From NCBI GenBank assembly GCA_030527185.1, contig JAUNBF010000022.1, positions 1 through 53,625 on the forward strand: a stretch of 53,625 bases of DNA, read 5' to 3'. Every line of letters begins with the position of its first letter. Position 1 is the first letter of the stretch. Made by a program: the position numbers and the translations under genes. Origin of the DNA: Planctomycetia bacterium. Lineage in GTDB: Bacteria > Planctomycetota > Planctomycetia > Pirellulales > Thermoguttaceae. A model generated the notes under the pieces. It was not told the DNA's origin. It searched no databases and was given only the letters and a program-made list of their open reading frames with translations. Below are positions 1 to 8,707 of the stretch, one piece after another.

Positions 1-22
1 TCAATTATCAATTATCAATTGT
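1..22. repeat. Heptamer repeat (TTGATAA type), copy 1
   Basis: The bottom strand reads as tandem TTGATAA/AATTGAT heptamers. The repeat overlaps the 3' end of the DUF1559 gene, whose last codons and stop come from it. Similar arrays occur at 14991, 15136, 30024, 39861 and 53527. Confidence 0.8.
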
Positions 23-970
23 ACCAACCTCTCCGCCCGCTCTTGTGGAAAGGGCACGGTAAACGGTCATGTCGGTGCCTTCTCCCAACGAAGTGACATG
101 CCCGTCCGCGTAGACAAAGTTGCATCGTCCGGCATGTTCCGACGCAAAGGCTCCGTTTTCCTGAATGGAGGAAGAGTGAATCGTTCCCCATTTCGGTTCG
201 CTGTTGAGGGGATTGTTGGTGGTGCGGAAAGTGTCGATAAATCGGAAATTGTAAGCCCAGTTGTTCCGCGACGCCAGCGTATGAGCTTGAACGACTTCCC
301 CGGCACAAAAGGTGTGGGAAGTGCCGTCATGGATTTCCGGGAAGGTGATGTTGCTGACGTAGTAAAAAAGACCGTCGTTCCGGTATTTATAATCGGAGGT
401 GACATTTCCCGGTCCGACGGTGCCCGCGTTGAGTGCGTAACATCCCGTCGCAATTTTGGCGTTGCTGTTGGAAAGACGGGTGAAACTGTTGCTCCCTTCA
501 TAATAGGGGAGGGAGGTATTGCTCGGGCAGACAAAAACCGGTGGGCGGGTGGCAATCGCGTCCACACAGGCCGTCGTTTCCCAGCCGCTGATGGTCGAAT
601 CGTTATTTTCCGGGCTGAATTTTCCCTCGTTGAGGCTTTGGAACAACGCCATCTGTTCCAAATACGGCAAAATCATCACGAATCCACTGGCGGCGCACCG
701 TTTGTCATTCGTGGCGGAGGTTACGCCGGAGGGCAGACTTCCGTCATAACCAAGACGTCCGGGAGGGAGTGCCTGCCGCATGGATTCGTAATTCAAAATC
801 GCCAGGCCGATGTTTTTCAGGTTGTTGCTGCACTGCATTGCGCGGGCGGCCTCACGAGCTTGCTGAACGGCGGGAAGGAGCAGTCCCACCAGCATTCCGA
901 TAATGGCAATCACCACCAGAAGTTCCACCAGGGTGAACCCGGAGGGATGGTAAAACATCTTTTTCCCCAT
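8..970 (-). CDS. DUF1559 protein with pseudopilin-like N-terminus
   Basis: A 320-residue protein of the planctomycete DUF1559 family. The N-terminus carries the prepilin cleavage/methylation motif (GFTLVELLVVIAIIG at about residues 11-25) and one hydrophobic helix. The family motif QQAREAAR follows. The C-terminal half has the usual H-x-G-x-x-N-F-x-x-x-D-G-H signature (EHAGRCNFVYADGH). The start is the ATG at 970, just before the prepilin motif; longer in-frame starts run through the upstream gene and are implausible. It lies 11 bases after the stop of the PEP-CTERM gene, so the two are probably co-transcribed. The stop codon lies inside a heptamer repeat, which supplies the final residues TIDN. 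The role of DUF1559 is unknown; an envelope location is likely. Confidence 0.92.
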   Translation of the reverse strand: MGKKMFYHPSGFTLVELLVVIAIIGMLVGLLLPAVQQAREAARAMQCSNNLKNIGLAILNYESMRQALPPGRLGYDGSLPSGVTSATNDKRCAASGFVMILPYLEQMALFQSLNEGKFSPENNDSTISGWETTACVDAIATRPPVFVCPSNTSLPYYEGSNSFTRLSNSNAKIATGCYALNAGTVGPGNVTSDYKYRNDGLFYYVSNITFPEIHDGTSHTFCAGEVVQAHTLASRNNWAYNFRFIDTFRTTNNPLNSEPKWGTIHSSSIQENGAFASEHAGRCNFVYADGHVTSLGEGTDMTVYRALSTRAGGEVGTIDN

Positions 971-981
971 GATTTTCCCTT

Positions 982-2934
982 TCAACGTTTGCGATAAATC
1001 CGAAATGAAAGCCAACCCAGCCCCATCAGCAACAGCCCCCACGTCGATGGTTCCGGGACACCCGCGGTATTTCTCAATTGAAAGGCATTGTCCGCATAAG
1101 AAACCGTAAATCCAGCATTTAACAACGTTTCCGAAAGGACAAAGTTCGTAAAATCCTGATCTGTCGTGAAGAGGAACGGATAGATTTTCTGGATGTCCAG
1201 CGTCTCGTTCGTGTCGAGATAGATCGTTCCGGTAAGTTCCGCACGATCCGGCAATACCAGACTGTTGGTATCCAGGTTGGATAGCTGCAACTTGATTTGG
1301 GAGGAAGTCGCATCTGTAAAAGTGTCGGTGATATTCCATTTGCCAGACTGAATCGCCAACAGGGTATTGGCTTCCAACGTCAACGATTGGAGTTCCTGAT
1401 TGCCGGAACTGGTGAGTTGACTTCCGGTAAGAACGCTCACATTTCCCCTCCCCAGCGTATCGTTCCCCACCACTTCCGCAATCGTCTCGGCACCTCCGCT
1501 CCAATCCGATTTGCCGACGTAGATGTCCCCCAGAAAATTGGCGTTGTTTCCCGTCAGGCGAACTTTGGAACCGGTGGCATTGCTGGAAATCAGGTAGAGT
1601 TCTCCTTTGGCGGTCGCGGATTCCGAGGAAATGGCACTGGCAATGGTCAGCGTTCGATTCGTTTCGCCCGAATTACTGGTTGCTCGAAGCAGTCCCGTCC
1701 CGCTGACATAGAGCGTTCCACTCAAGGTCTTAGCTCCTCCACTACCCGTGAGGATACTGCCGTTCCCAAGATAGAAATGGTTGATCGTGGGGCTGGCATT
1801 GTTCGTGGAACTAATGGAAAAACCCGAGGAATCGGAGGAGAGGGTGCCGTCCGCGTTGTAGCCAAGCTGGAATTTGGCCGTGTCTGCTACAGAGATGGTG
1901 CAGTCTTCCAACCGAAAAATCGCTTTTCCGATCGACAACACACTGTTTTCATTCAGGACGATGGAATTGGCATAAAGGTTGGAGACCGACAAATGATTGT
2001 TCGTTCCGGTGACATTCAACGTTCCCAACCTTTGCTCTCCTCCTGTTGCGGTGATGGAAGCGTTTCCGTTGAGCGTCGTCGTCCCGGAAACCGTCAGGTT
2101 ATTTCCTTGTGACTCGTAAGTTCCCGCCGTCATCGTGAGATTCTTGATCGTTTGGGCAGCACCACTTTGGACTTTGCCGTTGGAATTGTTGATGGAAACG
2201 GTGGAATTGGTTCCCAGCGTATTGGCCGCGTTGGCAAGCAGCGTTGGTTTGCTTGAGGTTGCGGTCAGATTCCAGGTGCCTGAAAACGTGTTGTTGGCAT
2301 TGAGCAGAACGATTTGCGTATTGGCCTCGTTGGTGGAGATGTTTACCGTGGAACCTGCTCCACCACCAATGGCACTGGAAATATTCCAGACTTTCTTTTG
2401 GGCGTTGGCCGATAACGCGACAGTCGTGTTGTCGGCAATCGTCAGCGTCCCTTTTAATGTGTACGGGGTTCCTTCTTCTGTTGCACTATTATAAGCCATG
2501 TACATGCTGGCATTGCCCAATACGATATTGGCATTCAACGACGATTGAACCCGAAATTCTCCTAGTGGATCGGAGAAAGAGAGCGTGCCGGAAGCGTATT
2601 GATACCCGATGTAAAGAGTGCCGTTCGGGAAGGTGGCTTCCGTGGCTCCTCCGTTGACGTAGAGCCTTTGACTGTCCCCTACAAAATAAACGGGTACATC
2701 CGCTTCGATGGTTCCCAGGCTGTTTCCCCAAGTGGTGGTGTTGAAGCCGCCGGACGTGGTACTACTGGAACTGTCCATCTGGTAAACATCGACCGTGGCC
2801 GCCAGACCGTTTGCCGCCAGTCCCAGAAGGAACAACCCTGTCAGGATGCTTCGTAAACCCTTACCGCATATATATATATGACTTTTGTATAAACCCACTG
2901 TTTTTTTGTCCTGTATGTGCCATCGTCGCCTCAC
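982..2934 (-). CDS. PEP-CTERM surface protein with autotransporter-like beta repeats
   Basis: An approximately 650-residue exported protein. The hydrophobic stretch LTGLFLLGLAANGLAA is a signal peptide core, and the C-terminus is a PEP-CTERM sorting tag: VPEPSTWG, a membrane helix, then a basic tail (YRKR). The body is rich in N, T, S and G, with beta-strand repeats like those of autotransporter-associated proteins. Exosortase would process the tag, but no exosortase lies in this window. The start is uncertain. The open frame begins with GTG at 2934, but an ATG at 2923 with GAGG five bases upstream is the better initiation site and is in another frame; it would join this one after loss of one A from the A7 tract (2901-2907) or gain of one AT in the (AT)6 tract (2868-2879). 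A strong promoter lies upstream. Confidence 0.85.
   Translation of the reverse strand: MRRRWHIQDKKTVGLYKSHIYICGKGLRSILTGLFLLGLAANGLAATVDVYQMDSSSSTTSGGFNTTTWGNSLGTIEADVPVYFVGDSQRLYVNGGATEATFPNGTLYIGYQYASGTLSFSDPLGEFRVQSSLNANIVLGNASMYMAYNSATEEGTPYTLKGTLTIADNTTVALSANAQKKVWNISSAIGGGAGSTVNISTNEANTQIVLLNANNTFSGTWNLTATSSKPTLLANAANTLGTNSTVSINNSNGKVQSGAAQTIKNLTMTAGTYESQGNNLTVSGTTTLNGNASITATGGEQRLGTLNVTGTNNHLSVSNLYANSIVLNENSVLSIGKAIFRLEDCTISVADTAKFQLGYNADGTLSSDSSGFSISSTNNASPTINHFYLGNGSILTGSGGAKTLSGTLYVSGTGLLRATSNSGETNRTLTIASAISSESATAKGELYLISSNATGSKVRLTGNNANFLGDIYVGKSDWSGGAETIAEVVGNDTLGRGNVSVLTGSQLTSSGNQELQSLTLEANTLLAIQSGKWNITDTFTDATSSQIKLQLSNLDTNSLVLPDRAELTGTIYLDTNETLDIQKIYPFLFTTDQDFTNFVLSETLLNAGFTVSYADNAFQLRNTAGVPEPSTWGLLLMGLGWLSFRIYRKR
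2868..2907 (-). repeat. Simple-sequence tracts (AT)6 and A7 at the 5' end of a surface gene
   Basis: On the coding strand, A7 (2907-2901) is followed by six AT units (2879-2868), between the ATG at 2923 and the signal-peptide core. Length change by -1 or +2 in this interval would fuse the ATG frame to the signal peptide. Such tracts are typical slippage sites. Confidence 0.6.
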
Positions 2935-3014
2935 GAAATTTCTTTTCTGGAATTATAGTAAAATCTCTTTTCCCCCATCCATGGAATGTTCTACGGAAAA
3001 ATCCTCTAAATAAC

Positions 3015-3043
3015 ATTATAAAATAGATGAAACCAAAAGTCAA
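3015..3043 (-). promoter_or_regulatory. Sigma-70-type promoter of the PEP-CTERM gene
   Basis: On the minus strand TTGACT (3043-3038), a 17-base spacer and TATAAT (3020-3015). Expected transcription start near 3008, giving a leader of about 75-85 bases. Confidence 0.75.
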
Positions 3044-3130
3044 CGAAAAAAGGCCATCTTTTTGCGCATAACGGAAAGCCTTTTCGCGAACGTTGTAAAC
3101 GGTTGTTTCTCAAGGATTTGAACGCGACAC

Positions 3131-3159
3131 TTGACAAAAAATGGGATTGGAAGTATGCT
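3131..3159 (+). promoter_or_regulatory. Sigma-70-type promoter of the xylR-like gene
   Basis: TTGACA (3131-3136), 17-base spacer, TATGCT (3154-3159). It lies about 80 bases before the chosen start codon and supports the ATG at 3242 rather than the start at 3131, which overlaps the -35 box. Confidence 0.75.
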
Positions 3160-3241
3160 AAACAGGAGTTTATTGAATTTTCCGGTTTTCGTCTTCCAAG
3201 CCCCTCCTGGAGATAGTGGTTTTGGAGAAAGGAGATTTCCG

Positions 3242-4417
3242 ATGAAAAGTTTTCCCGTTGCCAGGAATATTCCTCACGTCTATGTGGCTTTTGGTTTGCA
3301 GGCCGAGTCTTCCCGAAAAAAGTTGCAGGGTGTTTTTCAGTATGAAAAGGAACATGGCCCCTGGCAAATTCACCTGGAGGAAATGCCGTCGCGAAAGTCG
3401 TTGGAAGATTTTCTGTTGCATGGTGGCGATGGCGTTTTGGTTTCCAGTAGAAAATTTTATTTTTATTTGAAAGACGCGAAAATTCCGGTGGTTTGTCTGG
3501 ATCCCCCCCAAAATTTGGACTTGCCTCCGCGTCATTCGGCGGTGGAGTGTGACAATCGAGCCATTGCCCGGATGGCGTATGAACATTTGCGGGAGCGGGG
3601 ATTTCGTCATTTTGCCTTTGTTTACGATGGATTTCATTATCCCTGGTCGGTGGAACGGGCGGCTTTTTTTGAAGAATATGTGAGGAGTGATTCCAGGAAC
3701 CATTTTTACAACTACGGGAAATGGAGTGCCGATGTACAGGGTTTTGCTTATGCGTCGTGCGAGCAGGCTTTTTTCCAGTGGTTGAAAAGCCTGCCGAAAC
3801 CCGTGGCGATTTTTGCCAGTATCGACCTGATGGCGCAACGGGTTTTGGAAGCCTGTTTTCTATTGGGAATGGATGTTCCACAGGAAGTTACCGTTTTGGG
3901 GGTGGACGATACGGAACTGATTTGTACGACGACCAAACCGACGCTCAGCAGTATCGATCCTGGATTTGAGTTGGGCGGGTATCTGGCGGCAGAGTTGCTG
4001 GATAAAATGATGCGGGGAAAAATCCGAAAAACGCGGACGGTTCGTTATCCGCCACACCATGTCACGTGCCGTCATTCCACGCAGACGTTTTTGCAGGAAG
4101 ACGTTCTGATTCGAGCGGCTCTGGAATATATTCACACACATGGTGAAAAGGGTGCCACGGTCAACAGTACCGCCCGCTTTTTGCACGTTTCGGTTCGGAA
4201 GCTGGAAAAACGGTTCCGGGAGGTGGTTGGGCATACGGTTCTGGAAGAGATTCTGAACGTGCGGTTCAAAAAAGTTCTCCGACTTCTGCGACAGACCGAT
4301 CTGAAATTGTCGGAAATTGCCCGCCAGTGTGGACTTTTGAGCGAAACGGCTCTCAATCGGATGTTTCTCAAACGGTACGGCATTACGATGAATCGTTTTC
4401 GGAAAGAGAAACGATAG
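3242..4417 (+). CDS. XylR-type transcriptional regulator (LacI-like sensor + AraC HTH)
   Basis: A 391-residue regulator. Residues about 10-270 form a periplasmic-binding-protein-like sugar sensor (VTVLGVDDTELICTTTKPTLSSID is the typical LacI/XylR core). Residues about 285-391 form an AraC helix-turn-helix domain (LKLSEIARQCGL, then the second helix-turn-helix ending in NRFRK). This arrangement and length match the XylR family that activates pentose or oligosaccharide genes. The ATG at 3242 is preceded by AAAGGAG seven bases upstream. It faces the same way as the hydrolase/oxidoreductase genes that follow and is probably their regulator. The actual inducer cannot be read from sequence; the XylR name describes the family, not xylose specificity. 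Confidence 0.9.
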   Translation: MKSFPVARNIPHVYVAFGLQAESSRKKLQGVFQYEKEHGPWQIHLEEMPSRKSLEDFLLHGGDGVLVSSRKFYFYLKDAKIPVVCLDPPQNLDLPPRHSAVECDNRAIARMAYEHLRERGFRHFAFVYDGFHYPWSVERAAFFEEYVRSDSRNHFYNYGKWSADVQGFAYASCEQAFFQWLKSLPKPVAIFASIDLMAQRVLEACFLLGMDVPQEVTVLGVDDTELICTTTKPTLSSIDPGFELGGYLAAELLDKMMRGKIRKTRTVRYPPHHVTCRHSTQTFLQEDVLIRAALEYIHTHGEKGATVNSTARFLHVSVRKLEKRFREVVGHTVLEEILNVRFKKVLRLLRQTDLKLSEIARQCGLLSETALNRMFLKRYGITMNRFRKEKR

Positions 4418-4500
4418 GGGTTGTGGGAAATGGTGCCAGAATTTATAATCGAAGTGGGAGAGACATTTGGGAAATGAGAATATTGAAAAAGGTGGCGAAG

Positions 4501-6027
4501 ATGAAATGTAGAATCGGCGGGATTTTGGGATGGTTTTTCCTGGTGGGAATGCTGGGAGGAGGGACGGCAGGCGGGGCGGAAGAAAGGTGTGTGGTTTTGC
4601 CGGAAAATACGGAGGAAGCACTGATCAATCCAGGGATGGGGTGGGTCTATTTTCACTACTCCAACCGACTTTGGGCGTATGGTTCGCAGACACCGCCGGG
4701 AGATACGCTGGAGTGGTTTCCTGGCGTTTCGGTGATTTATTTCCGGCTGCCGTGGTGTTATCTGGAACCGGAGGAGGGGAAGTATCGGTGGGATATTCTC
4801 GATTCCTACGCACAACCCTGGATTGCCAAGGGGAAAAAGATTGCTCTGCGGATCACGGCGTGTGAAAACCGTTTCCGCTACGCCACCCCCCAATGGGTTC
4901 ACGAGGCGGGAGCCAAGGGAATCGACTACACATTTGCCACGTTTCGTGCCCAAGCGAGTACGGAGCCGCTCTGGGAACCGGATTACAAAGACCCGATTTT
5001 TCTGGAAAAACTGGGCCATTTTCTGGAGGCGATGGGAAAACGTTACAACGGGAATCCCGACGTGGCTTTTATCGACGTCGGAACGTTTGGCATGTGGGGA
5101 GAAGGGCATACGGGCGGAACGTCGAAATTGAATCAGGAACAGATGGATGAAATCGTCAAAATTCATATCGATTTGCACAAGAAGCATTTTCCCGACACGC
5201 TGCTCTGTATCAGCGACGACGTTGCGGGAGCCTCTCGGCCAGGAACGGAGTTTCCGTCGTTGAATTACGCGCTGGAGCAGGGGGTTACGCTGCGAGATGA
5301 CAGTATTCTGGTGCAGAAATATCCCAAACAGTGGTACCACGCGGAATTGGCACAAAAATTCAGTGCCCGGCTCCCCGTCATTATCGAACACGAGCATTAC
5401 GGCCTCTCACGCGACAAAGGGGCGTGGGACAAGGCACTTCTGGCGGAATCCGTGGAGGCCTACCGGGGAAGTTACCTCTCGATTCACTGGTGGCCGAAAG
5501 AGTTTTGGGAGGAAAATCAGGAGGTCGTGAAAAAGATCAATCTTCGGTTGGGTTATCGGCTGGAATTGCGGAAAGTGGAGTACCCCAAAGTGGTGAAAGT
5601 GGGGGAAAAATGCTCTATTGCCGCCACGTGGGCGAATGTGGGAGTCGCTCCTTGTTATGAGGGTGGCTGGGTGACGTGGACGCTGTGCGACGCGGCCGGG
5701 AATATCGTTTGGGTCTGTTCGGACGAGTCGTGGAATGTGAAGGAACTGCCTGCCGCACCGTCGGGAAAAGCGGTGGAAAAGAGGCATGTTTCGGAATGTC
5801 ACTGGGGAATTCGCACGCCGATTCCGCAAATCAACGATGGCGTTTTTACCTACACGCAAGACCATGGCCCCGCGGGATTGGATGGGGATGTGCCGACGCT
5901 GCGACCTGGAAAATATCGACTTTTCGTCTCCGTGGGAAAACGGGATGGAACGCCGCAAATTGCCCTGCCGTTGAAACATTCGGATGGACAGAGGCGGTAC
6001 GAGATAGAAACATTGGTTGTGGAATAA
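4501..6027 (+). CDS. Exported TIM-barrel glycosidase-like protein (DUF4832-type)
   Basis: A 508-residue exported protein. The signal peptide is about residues 1-25 (GILGWFFLVGMLGGG, cut near AGGA-EE). The mature part starts with LINPGMGW, followed by a beta/alpha barrel resembling the beta-galactosidase clan (YFRLPWCYLEPEEGKYRWD), with acidic candidates in GMWGEGH and VIIEHEHYG. The C-terminal third is a beta-sandwich, as in DUF4832 proteins. The ATG at 4501 has AAGGTGG eight bases upstream; an in-frame ATG at 4474 has a poorer site. It follows the regulator closely and precedes another exported protein by 18 bases. I infer a polysaccharide-processing role; substrate unknown and catalytic activity unproven. 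Confidence 0.75.
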   Translation: MKCRIGGILGWFFLVGMLGGGTAGGAEERCVVLPENTEEALINPGMGWVYFHYSNRLWAYGSQTPPGDTLEWFPGVSVIYFRLPWCYLEPEEGKYRWDILDSYAQPWIAKGKKIALRITACENRFRYATPQWVHEAGAKGIDYTFATFRAQASTEPLWEPDYKDPIFLEKLGHFLEAMGKRYNGNPDVAFIDVGTFGMWGEGHTGGTSKLNQEQMDEIVKIHIDLHKKHFPDTLLCISDDVAGASRPGTEFPSLNYALEQGVTLRDDSILVQKYPKQWYHAELAQKFSARLPVIIEHEHYGLSRDKGAWDKALLAESVEAYRGSYLSIHWWPKEFWEENQEVVKKINLRLGYRLELRKVEYPKVVKVGEKCSIAATWANVGVAPCYEGGWVTWTLCDAAGNIVWVCSDESWNVKELPAAPSGKAVEKRHVSECHWGIRTPIPQINDGVFTYTQDHGPAGLDGDVPTLRPGKYRLFVSVGKRDGTPQIALPLKHSDGQRRYEIETLVVE

Positions 6028-6045
6028 AAAGGGTGGGGAAAAATC

Positions 6046-6933
6046 GTGCGAATAAAAATAGTCTTGGGAATTTTGGCCTGTTGGGGCATGGTGGGATGGT
6101 GCGTGGGGGAAGATTTGCCCCGAATTTGTGCGAACGTGGTTCCGTTGTATGAGCCTTTTCCCGAACTCCAGCCGGGGGACTGGCAGTACGAACATCGGGA
6201 GCCGGGACAGACGTACACGCAGTATCGAAAAAGCCTTCCGACGGTTGCCACTCGCCAACGGGAGGTGTTGTACGTGCAGGTTTTGGGGAAAATGAAAGAA
6301 ACGGATCAGGAAATCGTGCGTCGAACGGTGGAATATCTCGAAATCTTTTACGGCTTGCAGGTAAAACGGTTGCCAGCCATGTCTCTCTCGAAAGTTCCTG
6401 CCACTGCCCGGCGGATTCATCCCGATACCGGTCAGCGGCAACTTCAGGCTATTTTTATCGCCCAGAAAATCATGTATCCCCGTCTTCCGAAAGATGCTGC
6501 GGCGTATATCCTCTTGACTGCGGAGGACTTATGGCCGGGAGAGGGGGGGAATTTCTGTTTCGGCTATGCGATGTATCAGGCACGGGTGGGAATTTGGTCG
6601 ATGGCGCGGCACGGGGACTCTTCCAACGAGGCGGAAAGGGAACAATGTCTGCGGCGGACACTTCGCGTGGCGTCGCACGAGACGGGGCACATGTTTTCCC
6701 TCAAACACTGTACGAAATACCGATGTGGGATGAATGGAGCCAATTCGTTGGAGGAGGCGGACGAGACGCCGTTGGAATTTTGCCCGGAATGCCTGGCGAA
6801 GTTGCGGTGGGCGTGCAAGCGAAAACTTCTGCCACGGTGGGAAGAATTGGAAAATTTTTACGACCAATACGATTTGCGACCGGAAGCGGATTTTGTCCGT
6901 CGGTGTTTGGAAATGGTGGAACCGGAACCCTGA
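6046..6933 (+). CDS. Exported archaemetzincin-like zinc protease (M54)
   Basis: A 295-residue protein with GTG start at 6046, preceded by GGGTGGGG. Residues 1-20 form a signal peptide. The zinc-binding signature H211-E-x-x-H215-x5-H221-C222, then C227-x-M, then C246-x-x-C249, matches the archaemetzincin pattern, including the second structural zinc site made by four cysteines. Family members are usually cytoplasmic and shorter, so the signal peptide and an approximately 60-residue N-terminal addition are unusual. It sits between two carbohydrate-active genes on the same strand. Metallopeptidase activity follows from the motif; its substrate and its link to sugar use are unknown. Confidence 0.85.
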   Translation: MRIKIVLGILACWGMVGWCVGEDLPRICANVVPLYEPFPELQPGDWQYEHREPGQTYTQYRKSLPTVATRQREVLYVQVLGKMKETDQEIVRRTVEYLEIFYGLQVKRLPAMSLSKVPATARRIHPDTGQRQLQAIFIAQKIMYPRLPKDAAAYILLTAEDLWPGEGGNFCFGYAMYQARVGIWSMARHGDSSNEAEREQCLRRTLRVASHETGHMFSLKHCTKYRCGMNGANSLEEADETPLEFCPECLAKLRWACKRKLLPRWEELENFYDQYDLRPEADFVRRCLEMVEPEP

Positions 6934-7070
6934 AAAAGAGGTTTTCCAAGGAGGTTATTTTGCCTATTTTCCAAAAAAGAGGGGAATGTGCGGAAAAAGA
7001 AGGAATATTTGCGGAAAAAAAAGATTGTGTTCAGGTGGGAAATCGGTTATCTTAAAAATGAGGAGAGGAA

Positions 7071-8675
7071 ATGAGCATGAAAAAAAGGATGCCCCGTCGA
7101 GATTTTTTGAAGTGGTCTGCCGCGACGATGGCCGCAGGGATGGCAACGCCTGTTTCTGTAGGAGAGGCGGTGGAGGTGTCGGAATCCCAACTTCCGATGC
7201 CGAGTTGGCAGAAACTTCCCCGATGGCGGGGATTCAACCTGCTGGAAAAATTCATCCGGCAAGATCGGGGGCGAAATCCCGCATTCCGCGAAGAAGATTT
7301 TCAGTGGATGGCCGATTGGGGCTTCAATTTCGTTCGTTTGCCGATGGACTATCGCACGTGGATCGTGGATGGGGACTGGCGGAAACTGGATGAATCGGTG
7401 CTGAAAGAGATTGACCGGGCGGTCGATTTTGGGATTCGGCATAACATTCATGTCTGTCTCAATTTTCACCGTGCTCCGGGTTATACCGTGGCGCGGCCTC
7501 AGGAGGCGAAGCTGGTTTGGGACGACGCGGAGGCACTCGACGTTTGTACAATGCACTGGCGGCACTTTGCCAAACGTTACGCGGGAATTTCCAATCGTCA
7601 TGTCAGTTTCAACCTTTTCAACGAGCCGGCGCTGGTGCCGATGGAAGATTTTCTGCGCGTTCACCGGACGCTCTGCGAGGCGATTCGTGCGGAAGATGCC
7701 GGGCGTTTGATGATTTGCGACGGGATGGCGTGGGGAACGAAGCCGACGATGGAGTTGCTGGACTTGCAGGTGGCACAGGCGACACGCGGGTATATGCCGA
7801 TGGAAATTTCGCATTATCGCGCCAGTTGGGTGGGGGAATATCTGCAAAACATGAAGATTCCGCCGACGTGGCCGTTGTACCATACGAATGGAATGTTGTT
7901 TTCGCCTCAAAAATCAGGTATTTTGCCCACCCAGAAACACCCCCTGCGGATTGCTCTTGCACCGGATTGCGGGAAAGTCCGTTTTCAGTGGCGTGTCGGG
8001 CAAGTTTCCCATCTGGCGAATTTTTATGTGGAAGCCTTGAATGCTCATGGAGAGGTGGTGCGGACGCTCTTCCACAAAGAATTTCGTCCGGGCAAAGGGG
8101 AAGGAGAGTGGACGCAGGAGATTTACAAACCGCAGTGGAAAGTTTATCAGAACTACTACGGACGGGACTATTCCGTGGAGGTCCCGGCAGGAACAGCGGC
8201 GATTCAGTTGCGAATGGCGGAAGGGGATTGGATGTCGCTGGAACAGATCGTCATGCAGAGTGAAAAGGCCGCTCACGAAAGCCTTCTGGCATTGAGTAAC
8301 AGTTGGAGTTCTCCGGTTGCGGAATTGAGTTATACGGTAAATGCGGCCGGGGAAGGGGAATTGGCTGGCGGGATGAAAATTGACCGGCAGTGGCATCAGG
8401 AAAACTATATCGTTCCGTGGAAAGCGTGGGAAAATGCTGGCGGTGGAGTGATGGTGGGAGAATTTGGCGCGTACAACAAAACGCCTCATCACGTGGTGTT
8501 GTCATGGATGGAAGACCTGTTGCGGAACTGGAAAGAGGCGGGTTGGGGCTGGGCGTTGTGGAATTTGCGAGGAAGTATCGGTATTCTGGATAGCGGCCGG
8601 GAAGATGTGGCTTACGAAGATTTTCACGGCCATCAGCTCGACCGGAAAATGCTGGATTTGTTGTTGAAATATTGA
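7071..8675 (+). CDS. Tat-exported GH5 family glycoside hydrolase
   Basis: A 534-residue enzyme. The N-terminus has a twin-arginine signal (RRDFLKWSA at residues 9-17). The barrel carries the GH5 hallmarks: the acid/base in FNLFNEP (E185) and the nucleophile in VGEFG (E464). Between them, about residues 270-420, is an insertion with beta-sandwich character (KVRFQWRVGQVSHLANFYVEA) that looks like a carbohydrate-binding module placed inside the barrel. The start at 7071 has GAGGAGAGGA just upstream. It belongs to the sugar cluster, upstream of the Gfo/Idh gene by about 30 bases. Expected to cut beta-1,4 or related glucans or mannans outside the cytoplasm; specificity cannot be read. Confidence 0.88.
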   Translation: MSMKKRMPRRDFLKWSAATMAAGMATPVSVGEAVEVSESQLPMPSWQKLPRWRGFNLLEKFIRQDRGRNPAFREEDFQWMADWGFNFVRLPMDYRTWIVDGDWRKLDESVLKEIDRAVDFGIRHNIHVCLNFHRAPGYTVARPQEAKLVWDDAEALDVCTMHWRHFAKRYAGISNRHVSFNLFNEPALVPMEDFLRVHRTLCEAIRAEDAGRLMICDGMAWGTKPTMELLDLQVAQATRGYMPMEISHYRASWVGEYLQNMKIPPTWPLYHTNGMLFSPQKSGILPTQKHPLRIALAPDCGKVRFQWRVGQVSHLANFYVEALNAHGEVVRTLFHKEFRPGKGEGEWTQEIYKPQWKVYQNYYGRDYSVEVPAGTAAIQLRMAEGDWMSLEQIVMQSEKAAHESLLALSNSWSSPVAELSYTVNAAGEGELAGGMKIDRQWHQENYIVPWKAWENAGGGVMVGEFGAYNKTPHHVVLSWMEDLLRNWKEAGWGWALWNLRGSIGILDSGREDVAYEDFHGHQLDRKMLDLLLKY

Positions 8676-8707
8676 AAAATAGACTTAATCAAGAGAAGGA
8701 GTTTTGT

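Larger units (their letters stand above)
2935..3241. other. Divergent promoter region between PEP-CTERM gene and xylR-like gene
   Basis: 307 bases without a gene. It holds one good promoter for each direction (3015-3043 minus; 3131-3159 plus), AT-rich leaders, and the ribosome binding site of the regulator. I see no RNA gene. Confidence 0.7.

Noticed and set aside
4132..5397. 421-codon minus-strand open frame opposite the regulator and barrel protein
   Set aside because: It overlaps two well-supported genes and shows no recognisable domain.
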